Assembly: GCA_013396655.1 (NCBI GenBank)
Contig: WBMV01007712.1
Coordinates: forward strand, 1,992,041 to 2,056,040
DNA: 64,000 nt
Direction: 5' to 3'
Source of the DNA: Campylorhamphus procurvoides
Lineage: Eukaryota; Chordata; Aves; Passeriformes; Dendrocolaptidae
Position 1 is the first letter of the stretch. The number at the start of each line of letters is the position of its first letter. The position numbers were made by a program, and so were the translations under genes. The notes beneath the pieces are model-generated. The model ran no database searches. It had not been told where the DNA came from and saw nothing but the letters and a program-made list of their open reading frames with translations. This document shows positions 39,901 to 52,239 of this stretch, in pieces.

Positions 39901-40607
39901 CTGATAACTCTTTTGACAAGCAAACTGTTTCCTCTCTCAGTAGTCACAGCCCTATTTGTGTATGGAAAATCATTAGTTATGCTTTACCAGGTACCCTTGT
40001 AGTCGCCTTTGTGTCTGTTGGTGTACCACTCATAATGTTGATATAGTACTGTTTAATGTTCTGTGTTTTCTTGGTCTCTCCTGACCCAGTGTATTCAGCT
40101 GTTCACTTTGTGGAGCCCTTTCTGTCGGGCTGCTCTTTCTGGTGCCTTTTCTTCTGCTTAACATTCATTTTGTTTACTCTCTCTTAGATTTGCTTTGCAA
40201 TATTTTCTTGCCTCATCTCCTCACTCAGGGTATTTGTTTTTCTTTTTCCTTCCTCACTTTTCAGTTTAATATTTAGTCTTATAGTGATTTCCACCACCTC
40301 ACCCATCGTGGTTTCCCACCTTCTTATTACCTGTTGTTTTCTCTCCAACTTTCTTCTCCTGTCTGCTATACTGCAATTTCATCTAATACTGCATCAATTA
40401 AATGCTGATAACATTTTCAAGTTCTTGTTCCTAATTAAAATGTGGACCTGAGCTTTTTTTTCCTATTGATGATATTATTTATCTGTAATCTTTTCCTCCT
40501 AGAATGTGTAAATACAAAATTTCTGCCTCTTTGATTTTGTTCTATTCCATTTTCCCAATGAAACAAGGCTCTTTTCAGTCATCCAGTTTTGTCCTTCATA
40601 CTTCCAG

Positions 40608-40888
40608 TTCCCATTGGAATTTCAGTCAAACTGGTGGTGAAATTTCTGAAAGCTTTCTGTGAATTAGTGCCTTGCTCAGGAGGCCCTGCTAGTATAGCAG
40701 GGGAAAACATGGAACCAGAAAAGTTGGTGGAAAAAATTAAAATGCAGAAAGCTGACTTGCTGCTGTTCTTTGAAGTGTTTGCTGCCCTGGTTGGAGGGCT
40801 GTGGGTGGTATGGGCAGCCTCGGCAGGTTTCCTGCTGCAGGAACTCAAGAAGCCCTGTGAGATACAGTTACAGCTCATTCAAGCATGA
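40608..40888 (+). CDS. Unidentified small membrane-protein-like open frame; possible terminal exon
   Basis: I do not recognise this protein. The open frame ends at TGA 40886-40888. Its first in-frame ATG is at 40709, giving 59 residues that begin MEPEKLVEKIKMQKADLLLF. A charged, helix-like start leads into about 25 hydrophobic residues (from DLLLFFEVF through WVVWAASAGFLL), then a basic QELKKPCE tail. If the frame is an exon, a pyrimidine-rich acceptor ending CTTCCAG at 40601-40607 would add about 33 upstream residues with a second weakly hydrophobic segment. An AATAAA lies at 40914-40919, 26 bases after the stop, with a GT-rich stretch following. Codon use (many CTG, GTG and CAG) looks more coding-like than its surroundings. 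It could be a terminal exon of an unknown transcript, an old retrocopy, or chance. The opposite strand is also open for 99 codons, which weakens the case. Confidence 0.3.
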
Positions 40889-40913
40889 GCCGAACTCTGG
40901 TTTCAAGTTGTCT

Positions 40914-40919
40914 TAATAA
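40914..40919 (+). terminator. AATAAA poly(A) signal after the 40.6-kb open frame
   Basis: Canonical AATAAA hexamer 26 bases downstream of the stop codon, followed within about 20 bases by a G/T-rich ATTGTGTGCTGGTTTC segment that resembles a downstream processing element. Such hexamers are frequent in AT-rich DNA, so alone it proves little. Confidence 0.3.
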
Positions 40920-43900
40920 ATCTGCAATTGTGTGCTGGTTTCTAACCAAAATACATGTAGAGGAGGGGGTGAGGGTTTTGTATGCCTTTTTGGCCATGAG
41001 CATCACAACCTGTTACATTACTTGAGAGAATAACTGCAGGCAATTGATGTATGAATCTGTTGCCTTGGCAGTTTCTGGGATGAGTCTGATGTGAATGAGT
41101 TTGGTAGCTCGGAGAGTAGTTCAGCGTGTTCTCAAACGTAGGTTTGAATGTGCTTTTTGAAGTGAATTGGTAACCCTGCTATTAACACTTGGGTTTATAT
41201 AGTGGAGTACTCATGGAAATCACAAATTGAATTCCTCTTTAATGAAAATACTGCAGGAATGCAAGTGATGTCCTCGAACTGTTGGTATTTAGTCTTTAAG
41301 AGCAGACTAGACAGAGTCCACAGCACTGTCCTCCCAGTACTGGCACCCACACTCCTGAGCTGAAATGCCAGTGGTGTGAATGTCACATTCCCAAAACCTA
41401 TCGGGTATTTTGCAGATGCATTCCTGCTCTGCTGTGGTACTTGCTAACATAAACAGAGATTTTTGAGGCCTAAGGTGTGATTTTATGTCTATTTAAGACA
41501 GACTTCAGGCTTCATTTTCTCATTTATTTAAGGATAACTTTCTTGTTTGAATTCTAACTAGAACCTTTGAGAAGGAAGAGGAAATTCATGACCACTCAAG
41601 CATTCAATATTGTAAATAATTAAATTTTCCAAAATGTGAACATTTACATTTACCTTGGAACTGCCGTGCAGGGGCAATAAAGGTTTGCTTTCAGCACAGA
41701 AAATGAAGCCACTTCTGCTACCAAACCTTGAATGGGAGTATTGATAATAACCTCAATAAAGCATGCTTTGGAAAGGAGGTCTTTCCAGTAATTTGGATTA
41801 TTTATAAAAAGCGCTGAGGCATCAAAGAAAGTTCATTACCCAAGCCACTACTGCACTGTGGACCAGAACCAGCAGATAAAATAGCTCTTTCAAGACCTGA
41901 AAACTTGGGAGTGAGAGAGGCTAAAAAGAGGAGCATAGTTGTTAATGATGGGGTATAAGCAGTGAGGAGAGCGTATGGGGTTCTGCATCCATCCTTTGGT
42001 GCTGTGTTGTGCAGAACATCAGCTCAGCAGTCTGTGTTGCTTGCTAGGACATTTTGCCATTATTTCTGAATGGAGGTGGTGGGGCTGTGTGTCCTCCCCT
42101 CTCTCCCTGCCTCGCAGTGGTGTGGAGAGAAACCAAAAAGTCCTGTTACTGATTAATTTTCCTTATGCTGCCTATTCTGGCTGTTTTCTACACGTCACTT
42201 TTTTCTCTTTTTTCTCCTATTTAGCTAGAGCTGAAACAAAGCTATTCCTCAGAGTTTGCCGGTGCAAGTTGTTCTACAGCTGTCTAGGGATGGCGAAAGA
42301 GGGGAGGCTGTTTTCCACCTTCTCAAAATAGTTCATAAGCTGTGCCCTACACTGGACTAAGCACAGCTCGTTTGTTTGCAGAGGAGGCTTGTGCAGTTGA
42401 TTAGGTCTTGCAGGCGACTGGAAAGCTGATGGCCTTGCAGCAGTACAGTGGTGACAGCTTAGAATGTGGTCATGCTTGGCCTTGGCCTGGCTCTCCTTAG
42501 AAAATGCTGTTGTCATTCAGTATCTGTTGTAGTTTATAGTAAAGCTTTAGAATTCACATCAACATTGGGAGAATCATGTGCAGAGAGGATTTATGTGAAT
42601 GCTCATGTTGCTGCTGTTTGCTTATTGGCTGGATGGATCAGAACTTGTAGGTATCAAAACTTTTGTCTGCTTCCTTTAACAATCCTTTCAAGCCCTTTGC
42701 ATTGAAGTTCTCTCTTCTCTGATTGCAGGTTTCTAACCAGGCTTTATTGGACACATGCAGAACTCCATGTGTGTCCCTTTAAACATTTTGACCTCTCTAT
42801 GTGACAAATTGTTGCTGCTTGCAAAGAGAAATGAGAAACATTAGCAGCTTTCATTTCAATGAAAGTGCTTCTCCAATTTTCCTGTTGATAAATACCACTG
42901 TTGAGCAACAGGGAATATACAGGTGATGCAGGAAATAGGTTAAAATATTTTGCTGCCCTGCTAACTTTCAAATTAGATATGAAGCAAATCGCAATTTCAT
43001 CCTTTCAGTAATAAAGAAAAGGTCCTAAATGCAAAAACTGGAGCAATGGAATAATCAGCAGCGCTGTTGCTTCCAAGGAGGTGACAGTGTTGGAGTTTTA
43101 ATTCCATTAAATGTTGTGCTTTGGAGATGCAGCTTGTACTTCCAGCCATTTGTCTAGCCACATAAGCTGGAATGTGTTCAACCTGCCTGCCAAGAACAAA
43201 TCCATTGGAAGAAATGTTATACTTTGACCCAGGTTCAAGACATTCTAAAGCAACAAGAGATAAATATTTCTGAAGACTTATTTAATGTTCAGCTTAGATA
43301 GATGGGCTTTTTTTCATCCCTGTGATCTGATACATGTTTGCTTAATGGCATGCACATAAGAATTTTCTATATATTTATTTATGCTTTCCTCTATTTTAGC
43401 TTGACTCTTCTTTTTCTCTCAGCATTTGTCCTTTGAAAAAAGGTTTGCATATAGAATCCTCTAGCAACAATTAAACCCAATTTAATGAAAATTTGTTCTT
43501 GTTTTGATTATCCACCATCCCCAGCAAATGGTCAAAAAATCTAAGACAGTAATTTTTTTACACAAATACATATTTTTTGTCTTCTATTTTTGAAAAACTT
43601 TTTCAGTAAGATGTAGTGAGCATTTTGAGCAAGAACATGCCTGGATCTTTCCTTAAAACTTGTACTTTTTTTTTCTTTTATTGGTTGTCTGTCTGGGTTC
43701 CACTCTAGTTGCTGAAGATTACATTTAGTGTGCTGACCATCGATTTGAGAAGGGTTGATAGCTGGGCATCCCCATCGGTGAGAGCTTTCTTGCTGAATAC
43801 AAAGAAGGTTTTGACTTTGCTCTGGGAGTTGGACAGAGCTCCTGTTGAGTGTTACTTGTGTTTTTTCTCTTGGACAGACTGCAAGATGTGATGTAACAGG

Positions 43901-43978
43901 CTGATTTGTGGTTAATGACAGTGGGTGAGATTGGAGCCTGGAGTATCTGCTTGATGCAAGCAATGAGCTAATGGATCC

Positions 43979-44045
43979 AATTTCTATATAATAAACTTAG
44001 TATAAACTAAGTTAAACTTAGTAATTTCTATATAATGAACTTAGT
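43979..44045 (+). repeat. Imperfect 44-base-period local duplication
   Basis: A 23-base segment beginning AATTTCTATATAAT and ending AACTTAGT occurs at 43979-44001 and again at 44023-44045 with one mismatch (ATAAAC versus ATGAAC). The DNA between repeats the ACTTAGT/ACTAAGT words in both orientations, so it could also fold. Confidence 0.85.
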
Positions 44046-44660
44046 TGGCTTATTAACTTACATTAATAAACCAAACGTAATTTGGCTGCTTTGATTATAT
44101 GGCTGAAATTAATTTTATTATTCATTAAAAATAAATAGTTTCCTGAGTAAGTTCCTAGCAATGCTTGTAACTCTTGTTACCACTTTTATATTGTGTCCTA
44201 AAGAAATGGGAGAGAATTGCCAGAAACCAAGTTGCACACACGGGACTGCTGTGTGAGAACCAAGGATGTTTTGCTCTTAACTCTGGAGAACATCCAGGTG
44301 ATCTGAAAAATCTGAGACCATGCTGCTCAGCAGGTGCTCTTTAGAGACCAAATGCCAAATGTAAAATTCAGAATGGCATAAGAGCATGTCATTTATTAGC
44401 CTTTGACTGAGAAGAGCTGCAAGGAGGGGAACAGAAAAATGTACTTGAACCAGGAGAGAAGGATGAAAAAACTTACTGGCCACGAGTCCTATTTTTAAAA
44501 TTCATTAAAATTAACGAAGTGACTTGAAGGGTGTTTGTTCAATGGACTTCAGGGACTCTTGAAGGCAGGAAAGCATGACTCATAGATACTTTTTTCCCTG
44601 GGTTTAGGGATTTTGTAGATGATGACTGGAGCTCTCAGCCTTTGTAAGGTACTTTCTTTC

Positions 44661-44704
44661 AAAAAAAACCCCAACCAAAACTAAAAAAAAACCCCAGAAA
44701 AACC
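44661..44704 (+). repeat. A/C-rich low-complexity tract
   Basis: A8 and A9 runs separated by CCCC and CC. This is the complement-strand version of the G/T-rich tracts at 4.7, 27.8 and 61.2 kb. Confidence 0.8.
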
Positions 44705-45060
44705 ATTACTCTCTTGATCAACGTGCTGACATCCCAAAATGTTCTTTTTCAGTGAGAAAATGCTATTTTGGGCATGTGGTTTTAATGGAACAGCAAAAGG
44801 AAGGTTATTAATATTCCTTGTACTTTGACTGTAAATGGCTGTAAAAATGTACATTTTTTTTGTTTGTTCAAGGTCAGGAACATTTCTGATTTTCTGAAGT
44901 TTATTGAAGCCCTATGTTTAGTCCTAACATTCATTCAGGGGTTTTTGATCTCTAAGCACTTTATTGAAAGAAGATCAGGTTAATTCGTAATTATGTCCTT
45001 AAATGCATTGCCTGGAGGCTTTCTAATCAATAAACTATTTGTGCCATAAGGATTTCAATG

Positions 45061-45080
45061 CATAAGGATTTTTCCTTATG
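45061..45080. repeat. Short perfect inverted repeat
   Basis: CATAAGGA and TCCTTATG form 8-base arms around a TTTT loop. A direct copy of CATAAGGATTT sits just upstream at 45045-45055. It is followed by T-rich DNA but is too short and isolated to call an RNA gene. Confidence 0.7.
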
Positions 45081-48000
45081 GATTTTCCTGTAATCTTTTT
45101 CTCCTTTATCTGTTGTGTAAACCTTCCTCCCTTTTTTACTCTTTCCTCCCTGAAATGTCATGGTAAGCAAACAACATGAAAGGAAGAGCATCTGATGGTT
45201 TAATTTCTGTAGGACTTGGCTACAGAAGGGGATGTGCTAGGTAAAAAATGAAACATTTCTGAGTATAAAACCATGGGCCCACATGGGAGAATTAAGGTGG
45301 CATGCCACCCAACTTGTTTCCAAGTGGAAAAATTTATTTTTGAAAGTGAAGGCAAGCTGCTTGCTCAAGATGAAAATTTACTTGTTTTTATGGCACCTTA
45401 TCAAAGGCTGCTTTTCCTCCCTTCAAATTTCTTCCCACCATCTCCTGCCAGTTTCTACTACATGCACATGCACAAAAGCAAATATGCCTTCCCAACCTAA
45501 AAAAACCCAAACCTGGAATATTTATACTCTTACTCTCCCTCAGTCCATCTGTCCTGCTGCTTTTGTTGTGACCCAGTGTTGTTTTGCTTTTCTCACTTCA
45601 TGGGATTGCATCCCAAATTGCCACTTCAGGAACAGTGGATGGGTGGTGAGCGAGAAGACACAGTGACATCTGTCAGCTCGAAGAAAAGAATGGGATGGCA
45701 GAAGCACTGCTGAAAATAAAATTGAGCAGCTAAAGGGAGAGCAAAACTAAGACTGCATAGTACAGTTAAGGAAACAGGTTTATGCATTTTATATATTAAG
45801 GAACTTAAATTATAAACTGTGTGGTTAGCAAAGGTGTCCATAAATATCGCTTGCCAGATGAGTGTGGTACAGTTGCACAATTTTTCAGCTGACTGCTTTT
45901 CCTGAGGAGCCCCCATGTGAGTTATGTAGGCAATGTGTGCACCTTCAAGCAGCTGGAACCCTCACCCAGACCTAGGACTTGCAGATGTGGGTTAGTATTG
46001 TCAGCATTTCTGCTCCTTCCAGAACATCCTATCATGGATTTTGTCTTTCATTGGACTGATCACAGCCAAATGAAGGAAGTTTATTTTAATATTAACAAAA
46101 ATCTTTTGAGATGCCTTCAAATTTATGACTTGGACTATTGAAACAAATTTTCTTCTTTGTTGCTGTGATGCAGTTGGGCAGGGTACAGCCCCTGGCACCG
46201 TAAACAAGTGTGGATTCAACCTTTGGTTGAATTTGAATAAATGCTTTATGCATTTGACATGGTGAGTGGCTAAACAGCAGCTAAAGTGCTTCTAAACAGT
46301 CAGTGTTTAGGGGGTCCTAAGTTTTGTGTGGATGGTTATATCTTAGTAGGATATATTTCCTAAGTTTATTGGTTATTTAATTGCCATGTCAGTACTGAAG
46401 TCGAAGTGTGTGTGGTGCCAAGATACTTGACAGTGGTATGAGCACACATGGAGTTGAATCAAGTAATCTGAAATTTTTTCTTCTCTGATCCTTTCTTATC
46501 TTCTACCAACAGAGCATGTGACTGTTCTTTGATTTCGCTGGCCTGCATTAAGTGGGAAGCTGTAGCTTATCCCGTTGTTAAAGCTGTATTTTGAAAGAAG
46601 GGAAGGTAGATTCAGCCTCCAAAAGGACTCAGGGAAGCCAGCATCTTACAGTAAGTGTTACTCAGCACGGATTGCACTGTGTCAGAGCACAGATTGGCCA
46701 GCTGGGGTGGGACATCTGCTGAGATGTTCCCGTATTCCTGCAGAAATAAACAACTGCAGTACCAGGAAATCCATTAGTTTGCGTTCAGTTGGGGTATAGT
46801 GCACATCTGTTTAGGCAATGCAGCTGCAATTGGAGACAGGGCTTAACATCAGCCTGGGATTCTAGTTTGGAAGCTCATCTGGTTTAAACTCTTAAAATGT
46901 AGCGGTCCCAGTTTGGACTCATTACTCCTAGAAAGGAGGTTTCAGAGCATTACCTACCCCTTTTAAGATGCATTACATCATGAAGCATGACTCCTGGCAT
47001 CCCTTAGCAGAGAAGTGCTGGGATGTGGCAGGTGTTTTCGCTCACCACTGTGTTTTCTGGCTGTGGCTCTGGTGTGCTGGCAGCCCAGTGGCTTGACACT
47101 TGAATTATTGTGAGCTTTTAGGTTAACACACCCTTCGTAAGAACAGAGGACATTCACATCTTAATGTTTGGCCTTGGCTGGCCTGTAACAACTTGTTCCA
47201 CAGAATCAAACAGTTGCAAACAGAAGTGCAGCTTGCCCTCTTCAGGAAACAGTCTGGAAAGTAGATCAGGGTTTCCATTAGGATCCTAGAGGGAGGATCT
47301 TAAGGGCACCTCTTGGAGCTGTTTGTAATACAGGAACAAGCTGGGTGGCATGATGTTGGAGCTGAACACAGGGTGTTTGTGTGTGGGTGGATATGTAAGA
47401 GGAGAATGAGAGATTGCTGTGACTGAAGGTTTAGAAGGCTGATAAAACAAACCAGCTTTATAGCAAAACTTGGGTAGAGTGGTAGTCATTAATGATATGT
47501 ATTGCTAATGGCTTGGTTTTACTCATTGCCAGCCATCACTACTGCACAGTCAAAGCAATTAGTCTGTCAGAGCCTCATCATGAGCACAGGGCACTGATGC
47601 TTTTGGTGCCTCACAAAAAGGTGCCTTTTCTTGGTGCTTGGCACTTTTATGCCTCCTTTCCAGCTTTTGCTGTTATGGAAAGACAAGCAGGTTTTCTTTC
47701 CAAAACTGAGGGTCACATTTTATAGGTGACTAATAATTGACCATCATGAGTAGCTTCCTTTTGAGGCCCCTCCTTTCAAACTGTGCCTGTATTTTCCAGG
47801 CCTTAGTTCTTATCTCCTGTGTAAGCTGTAACAAGAGGCATCTGGTACCCAGCTGTAGCTCACACAAGTTTTCTGAATAATTTCTCAAGCATCAGTGGCC
47901 AGAATTTGAGCCTCCCACATTTGGCCTTGGAACACAGACCTGTTCCTAGCAGTGGCAATGCTGTTTTTATTGAGCCACTTGGTACAAAAATGCATATACT

Positions 48001-51000
48001 TTGTTTACTCTCACGCTCTGTAAGGTTGCCTATGTTTGAGTTCATAACAAACTAATAATTAAATATGACTCAAGCTGCTGCTTTTATGGGTGCAAAAGCT
48101 TCTATTTTGGCTAGAGACAATTTAGGTTTTATGGCTGTGTAGTTAGCGATAAACACTGCATTCAACTGATGGGCAGTTTAATCCTGAGTATCCTGAGGAC
48201 AGTGGAGTTCTAAGCTTACCCCAAGTACCATTTCTAATATAGGTGCAGATTGGACAGAGAACATCAGGCTGTGTATATGTACATACTTATAAAGAGCCTT
48301 TGTTTAATCTCTTGTAGATGATTAATTCTCTGTCTTAAAAAGTGAAGAGGAATACACCAGATATGTGTCACCAAAATCTGTTCACATGAAGATTAACTGT
48401 TTGTACTCTATTTTAAGCATTTAAAAAATAAAAAAAATAGTAAAGTCTTAAAATGCTGATAAATATGTGGTTTGCATCCCTGACGTACAGATTACTTTAG
48501 CATTGAGATACTTATCTGAGTTGATTTGAAATAGTGTGAGGGTTCTTTTGTTGTGATGACATCAGCATGGTAATGTTATCCTCTCTAACTAATGAATTGA
48601 CCAGCTGTTGAACAGGGTTTTAATAAACATAGAACAGAAAAAAAATGTGTTTTTAATGAAGCTGTATAATAGTATTTTTAGTAGTGCAAAATTCTTATGC
48701 CTATGTAAATGGGTGTAAGATTAGCCCTTTTCCAAGGAAATCTGCTAATCATTTTAGTTCAGGGTAGGGGCAGTTGTGTTTCAAATTGTGATATGTTTTT
48801 CACAAAAGATGTAGCTAGTCTGTTTAAAAATAAGACACCAAAACAACTCCCCAGAAAACCAACCAACCTTCCCTTCCCTCCCCCAGTATGTGGTGAGATT
48901 TTGGTGGTTAGAGTTGAATTAGAGAAACAATGTAACAAATCTGTTTATTAAAGGTGTCTTATATATGTTTTCACTTTTTCCCCCCATTTTTCACACTCAG
49001 TGTTTAGTTTTGGTACATTTACTGCTCTTATTAACTCAGGGGGAATTATCTTCCTAACAGTTTCACAACCAACCTCACAACTATAACATCCAGTTTGCAG
49101 AAGGTGCTGGAATTATTTCAAGAGGTATTCTTAGAGTGAGACCGTGTCTTTCCAAACCTTAAAAAACAAGGGGTTGGGGGGTGCCAAAAAAGAACACCCA
49201 CCATTTTTTAGAGGAATGTGCAAATATGTGTTTCCAACATCTTCTTTAGTTAATGACTTCCATCATGCATTTTGGAGATGAGTCTAGAGTAGGAAAAGGC
49301 CTTAGTGGTAATGGGATTGGCTCCTTTGGGAACATTTATAAGGCAAGAGGGAGAATGAGGGGAATACTCTACTGCCTGAAGTTTGGGAATGGCTTAGTTG
49401 GTATGGGCAGAGAGATAACTTGTCAGTCAAAATCTATCAGTGATTATAGTAGACAAATGTATGTTTATTGCTTCAACTCTTGGTCAGTTCAGCCATTAAT
49501 TTCCTGTCAAAACAGAAATAAAAAGAGACATTTCTGTGCTGCTGTCCTCATGCATTCCCCATAACCTTGATATATCTTCTGTCCACTGCCTGCTTAGGTA
49601 CCAGCTAATGACTCACTGTAGGTATGTGGCACTCATTAGCTGTGCCAGAGTTGGGCTGCAGTCCTTGTCAGCTGTCAAATGTAGGCTTACACATAGCCCA
49701 GGGTCAGTGCAGCCAGCCATGGAAGCACTGGGGTTCTGCTGTGCTCCTTGCAAACCTCCACCAGTGCTGTAAAGTTAATTAGTTAAGTACATGTTGTTGG
49801 GCATTTGTGGAGTTCCTGACCACTGGGATTGCTGAAGGAAAAAGTAGGGCTGGTTGGTGGTGTTTGGGTTTGCTTTTTGGGGTTTTTCTGTTTGTTTACT
49901 GAAATAGTGGGGACCAGTCTTTCATCTATCAATTAATTTTACGGATGAAAAAGTTCTTAGGGCAATACTTTAATATTTGCTCTCTACCTTCTAGCAGTTT
50001 TTTAGTGGATTTAAGAGTTATTTTTCTATTGGCACATGGAATAGAAGGGTCAACAGCTCTATTTTAAGCAGATCATTCTCATAGTTCAGTGTCACATACA
50101 CTGTTTCTTATACCACCCTTGCTTCTGTTCTAGAACTTTGAAAAAGAAGACTGTGAAATACTTGCATTTTTAATTGCTGGTTTTAGTGTTAATTATGTTC
50201 AGAGGTTTTTTTCCCCTAAACAACTAGCCATAAAAATCATTAGCACTTGTCTGTTGAAATATGATGGTGATAGGTTTACTTTCTTATTCAGTGTTTTCCA
50301 CTTCACAAACAACTGATAATTGGGAAGAAATATTGACTGTTTAGCCACAGATCTTATTGCTGTAGAGGATGCTGTCAGTTCTGACTTGAAATTAAGTCAC
50401 TGAGGGGGGTTATCTTGAGTATTTTAGATTTATTTTTAAAGTTGTGAAGTTTAAACTATGGAATTTTCTATATTTTATCACACCAAATATTGCAAAAGAA
50501 TAGTAAATCATTGAGATTTTAATGAAAAAACAATATTCTACTATTCAGTTAACCCAAGAGTATCCCAAGGCTATAGTTAAATAAAACATTAAGAACTAAA
50601 ACTTCCCTCTGCCATTCTTGGAAAATGAACTGGTTTATGGAGAAAAGCATTAAAGAGAGTCCTTCATTTTCTCTGTTGAGACCATTCATTTTCTTTATTG
50701 CGATATTTTAAGTGTGGAAAAAGTCAGCTAGAGGGCTTTATAATGTTTTTCACTGTGCTTGCAATTAATTTCTCTGCACCATTCCTCCTTAAGCAAAAGA
50801 TGGCTGCAGATGGTTCTTTTAGCCATGTAAATGAGTGGGGCAGTCTCTGCCTTGGCTCTTTTGGTTTACCAAGTAATGCACATTCACTTGCACAGTTGAA
50901 GATGTGTGTGTGTGGAACGGGCACACACGGGGCATGTTGGAACATAAGTGCTCCGAAAGTATTTGTGCCCCTCTGCAGAACTGCTGCTTCAACTGGAAGC

Positions 51001-51113
51001 AGAAGATCTGAAGGGAATTTGAACAAACAGGGAGCACTGCTAGCAGGCATCTGTGTAATTATCCTATTAAAACAGAGCAGCATCTGCATTATCTGTGCAA
51101 GTGCAGAATGGAA

Positions 51114-51130
51114 GGGAACATTATGTTCCC
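51114..51130. promoter_or_regulatory. Perfect palindrome resembling a steroid-receptor response element
   Basis: GGGAACATTATGTTCCC is a perfect inverted repeat with one central base. It contains GAACA-nnn-TGTTC, the palindromic core bound by glucocorticoid, androgen, progesterone and mineralocorticoid receptors. It lies about 1.15 kb upstream of the MGAT5 start codon, within intron 1. Occupancy cannot be judged from sequence. Confidence 0.35.
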
Positions 51131-52126
51131 TAATCCTGTCTGGGAGCATTATGAAGTTAAAAGGATAACATTTTACCAAATCTGTGTTCTAACATGATAG
51201 GTTACACTTAATTACCTTTTAATTGCCTTTCTTCTCGTTGGGCTTTCAGCTGAGGACCCTGTCTCTAGCTGTCATCACGGACCTTTTCTTGCCTCCGGAT
51301 TGTTTATGCCAGGTTTTAAATTTGAGTTTACCATGAAATGATGGCCCTGCTGTATCTTGAAGGCTGTTACAGCAATTCTTTTTACCTACTGTGTGACAAG
51401 CTCTGGGGATATTAGTTTATGTACGAAAGATGTGTTGTAGCATAGGGAAATTTGTGTTTTCAGCCTAGTTGCAAAGCACAAACTTGGTGGATTATGTTTT
51501 ATGAATAAGGAGTAACTATGCATGGCAGAGGCCACACAGGAGCAAGACATTATTCCAGCCTCCTGACTGCTTGCAGTGTAAGCCAGGAGAGTGTATTGGC
51601 TTAAATAATGTAGATTTCTTTTTTCCTCTTTACCCCTGAGGGAGTCTGATTTCCTGATCACCTATCTAGCCATATGCCGTAGCCCTTGCCAGGAGCTCCG
51701 AGCAGTGTCACTGCCAGCTAAAATTACTTGTTTTCGGAGAACTGAATTACATTGAGAATTGTCTTAAAGTGCCGCACTGGCAACATCACCAAGTTTTGTA
51801 CACACACAACCCTAAATATGTAAAAGCAGCCTTACCTTGGAATCCAGCTCAGAGACTGCTTCAAGCATTGAACCTGCTCCAGAGCCTGGGGGGTGTTCCA
51901 CACCGGCTTGGGCACATCACACCTGCTTTGTTGTCTTTCCAGGGCTTCTCTCAGCTTCTTTGTGCTCTCACTGGTACAGTACAATGATGAGACATGCAAA
52001 TCAAACATCTACAAAGCCAGCATAGTGTCTACTCCTGTTTTGTACCAGTTAGAGGGCAGACCTGGTGTGGCTAGTGAAAACTTCACTTGTGGTAACTGTG
52101 CTTCTTTTCTTTCTTCTTGCAACAGG

Positions 52127-52171
52127 ATGGAACTGAAATACGGATATACATCGACAAAGGGGTTGGAATAA
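52127..52171 (+). promoter_or_regulatory. Upstream ORF 1 in the MGAT5 leader
   Basis: An ATG one base into the exon opens a 14-codon frame (MELKYGYTSTKGLE) that ends at TAA 52169-52171, about 105 bases before the main start. If the 52126 acceptor is used, this small frame could reduce initiation at the main start. Confidence 0.4.
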
Positions 52172-52209
52172 GACTGAGTCCTGCTCTGTGATATTTATAT
52201 ACCTGGACC

Positions 52210-52239
52210 ATGAACTTGCTGTTTGGCTTCATGCTTTAG
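52210..52239 (+). promoter_or_regulatory. Upstream ORF 2 in the MGAT5 leader
   Basis: A nine-codon frame (MNLLFGFML) ends in TAG at 52237-52239, 37 bases before the main start codon. The same TAG supplies the AG of the possible alternative acceptor, so splicing there would remove both upstream frames. Confidence 0.4.

Larger units (their letters stand above)
33666..52125 (+). other. MGAT5: Intron 1 of MGAT5, third part
   Basis: Long non-coding stretch up to the acceptor before the exon that carries the start codon. It holds microsatellites at 34.37 and 36.88 kb, a local duplication at 43.98 kb, an A/C-rich tract at 44.66 kb, a small hairpin at 45.06 kb and one open frame of interest at 40.6-40.9 kb, listed separately. 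No other exon-like unit was recognised. Confidence 0.5.

Noticed and set aside
45061..45080. Inverted repeat as a small RNA hairpin or terminator
   Set aside because: The arms are only eight bases and no extended stem typical of a microRNA precursor is present.
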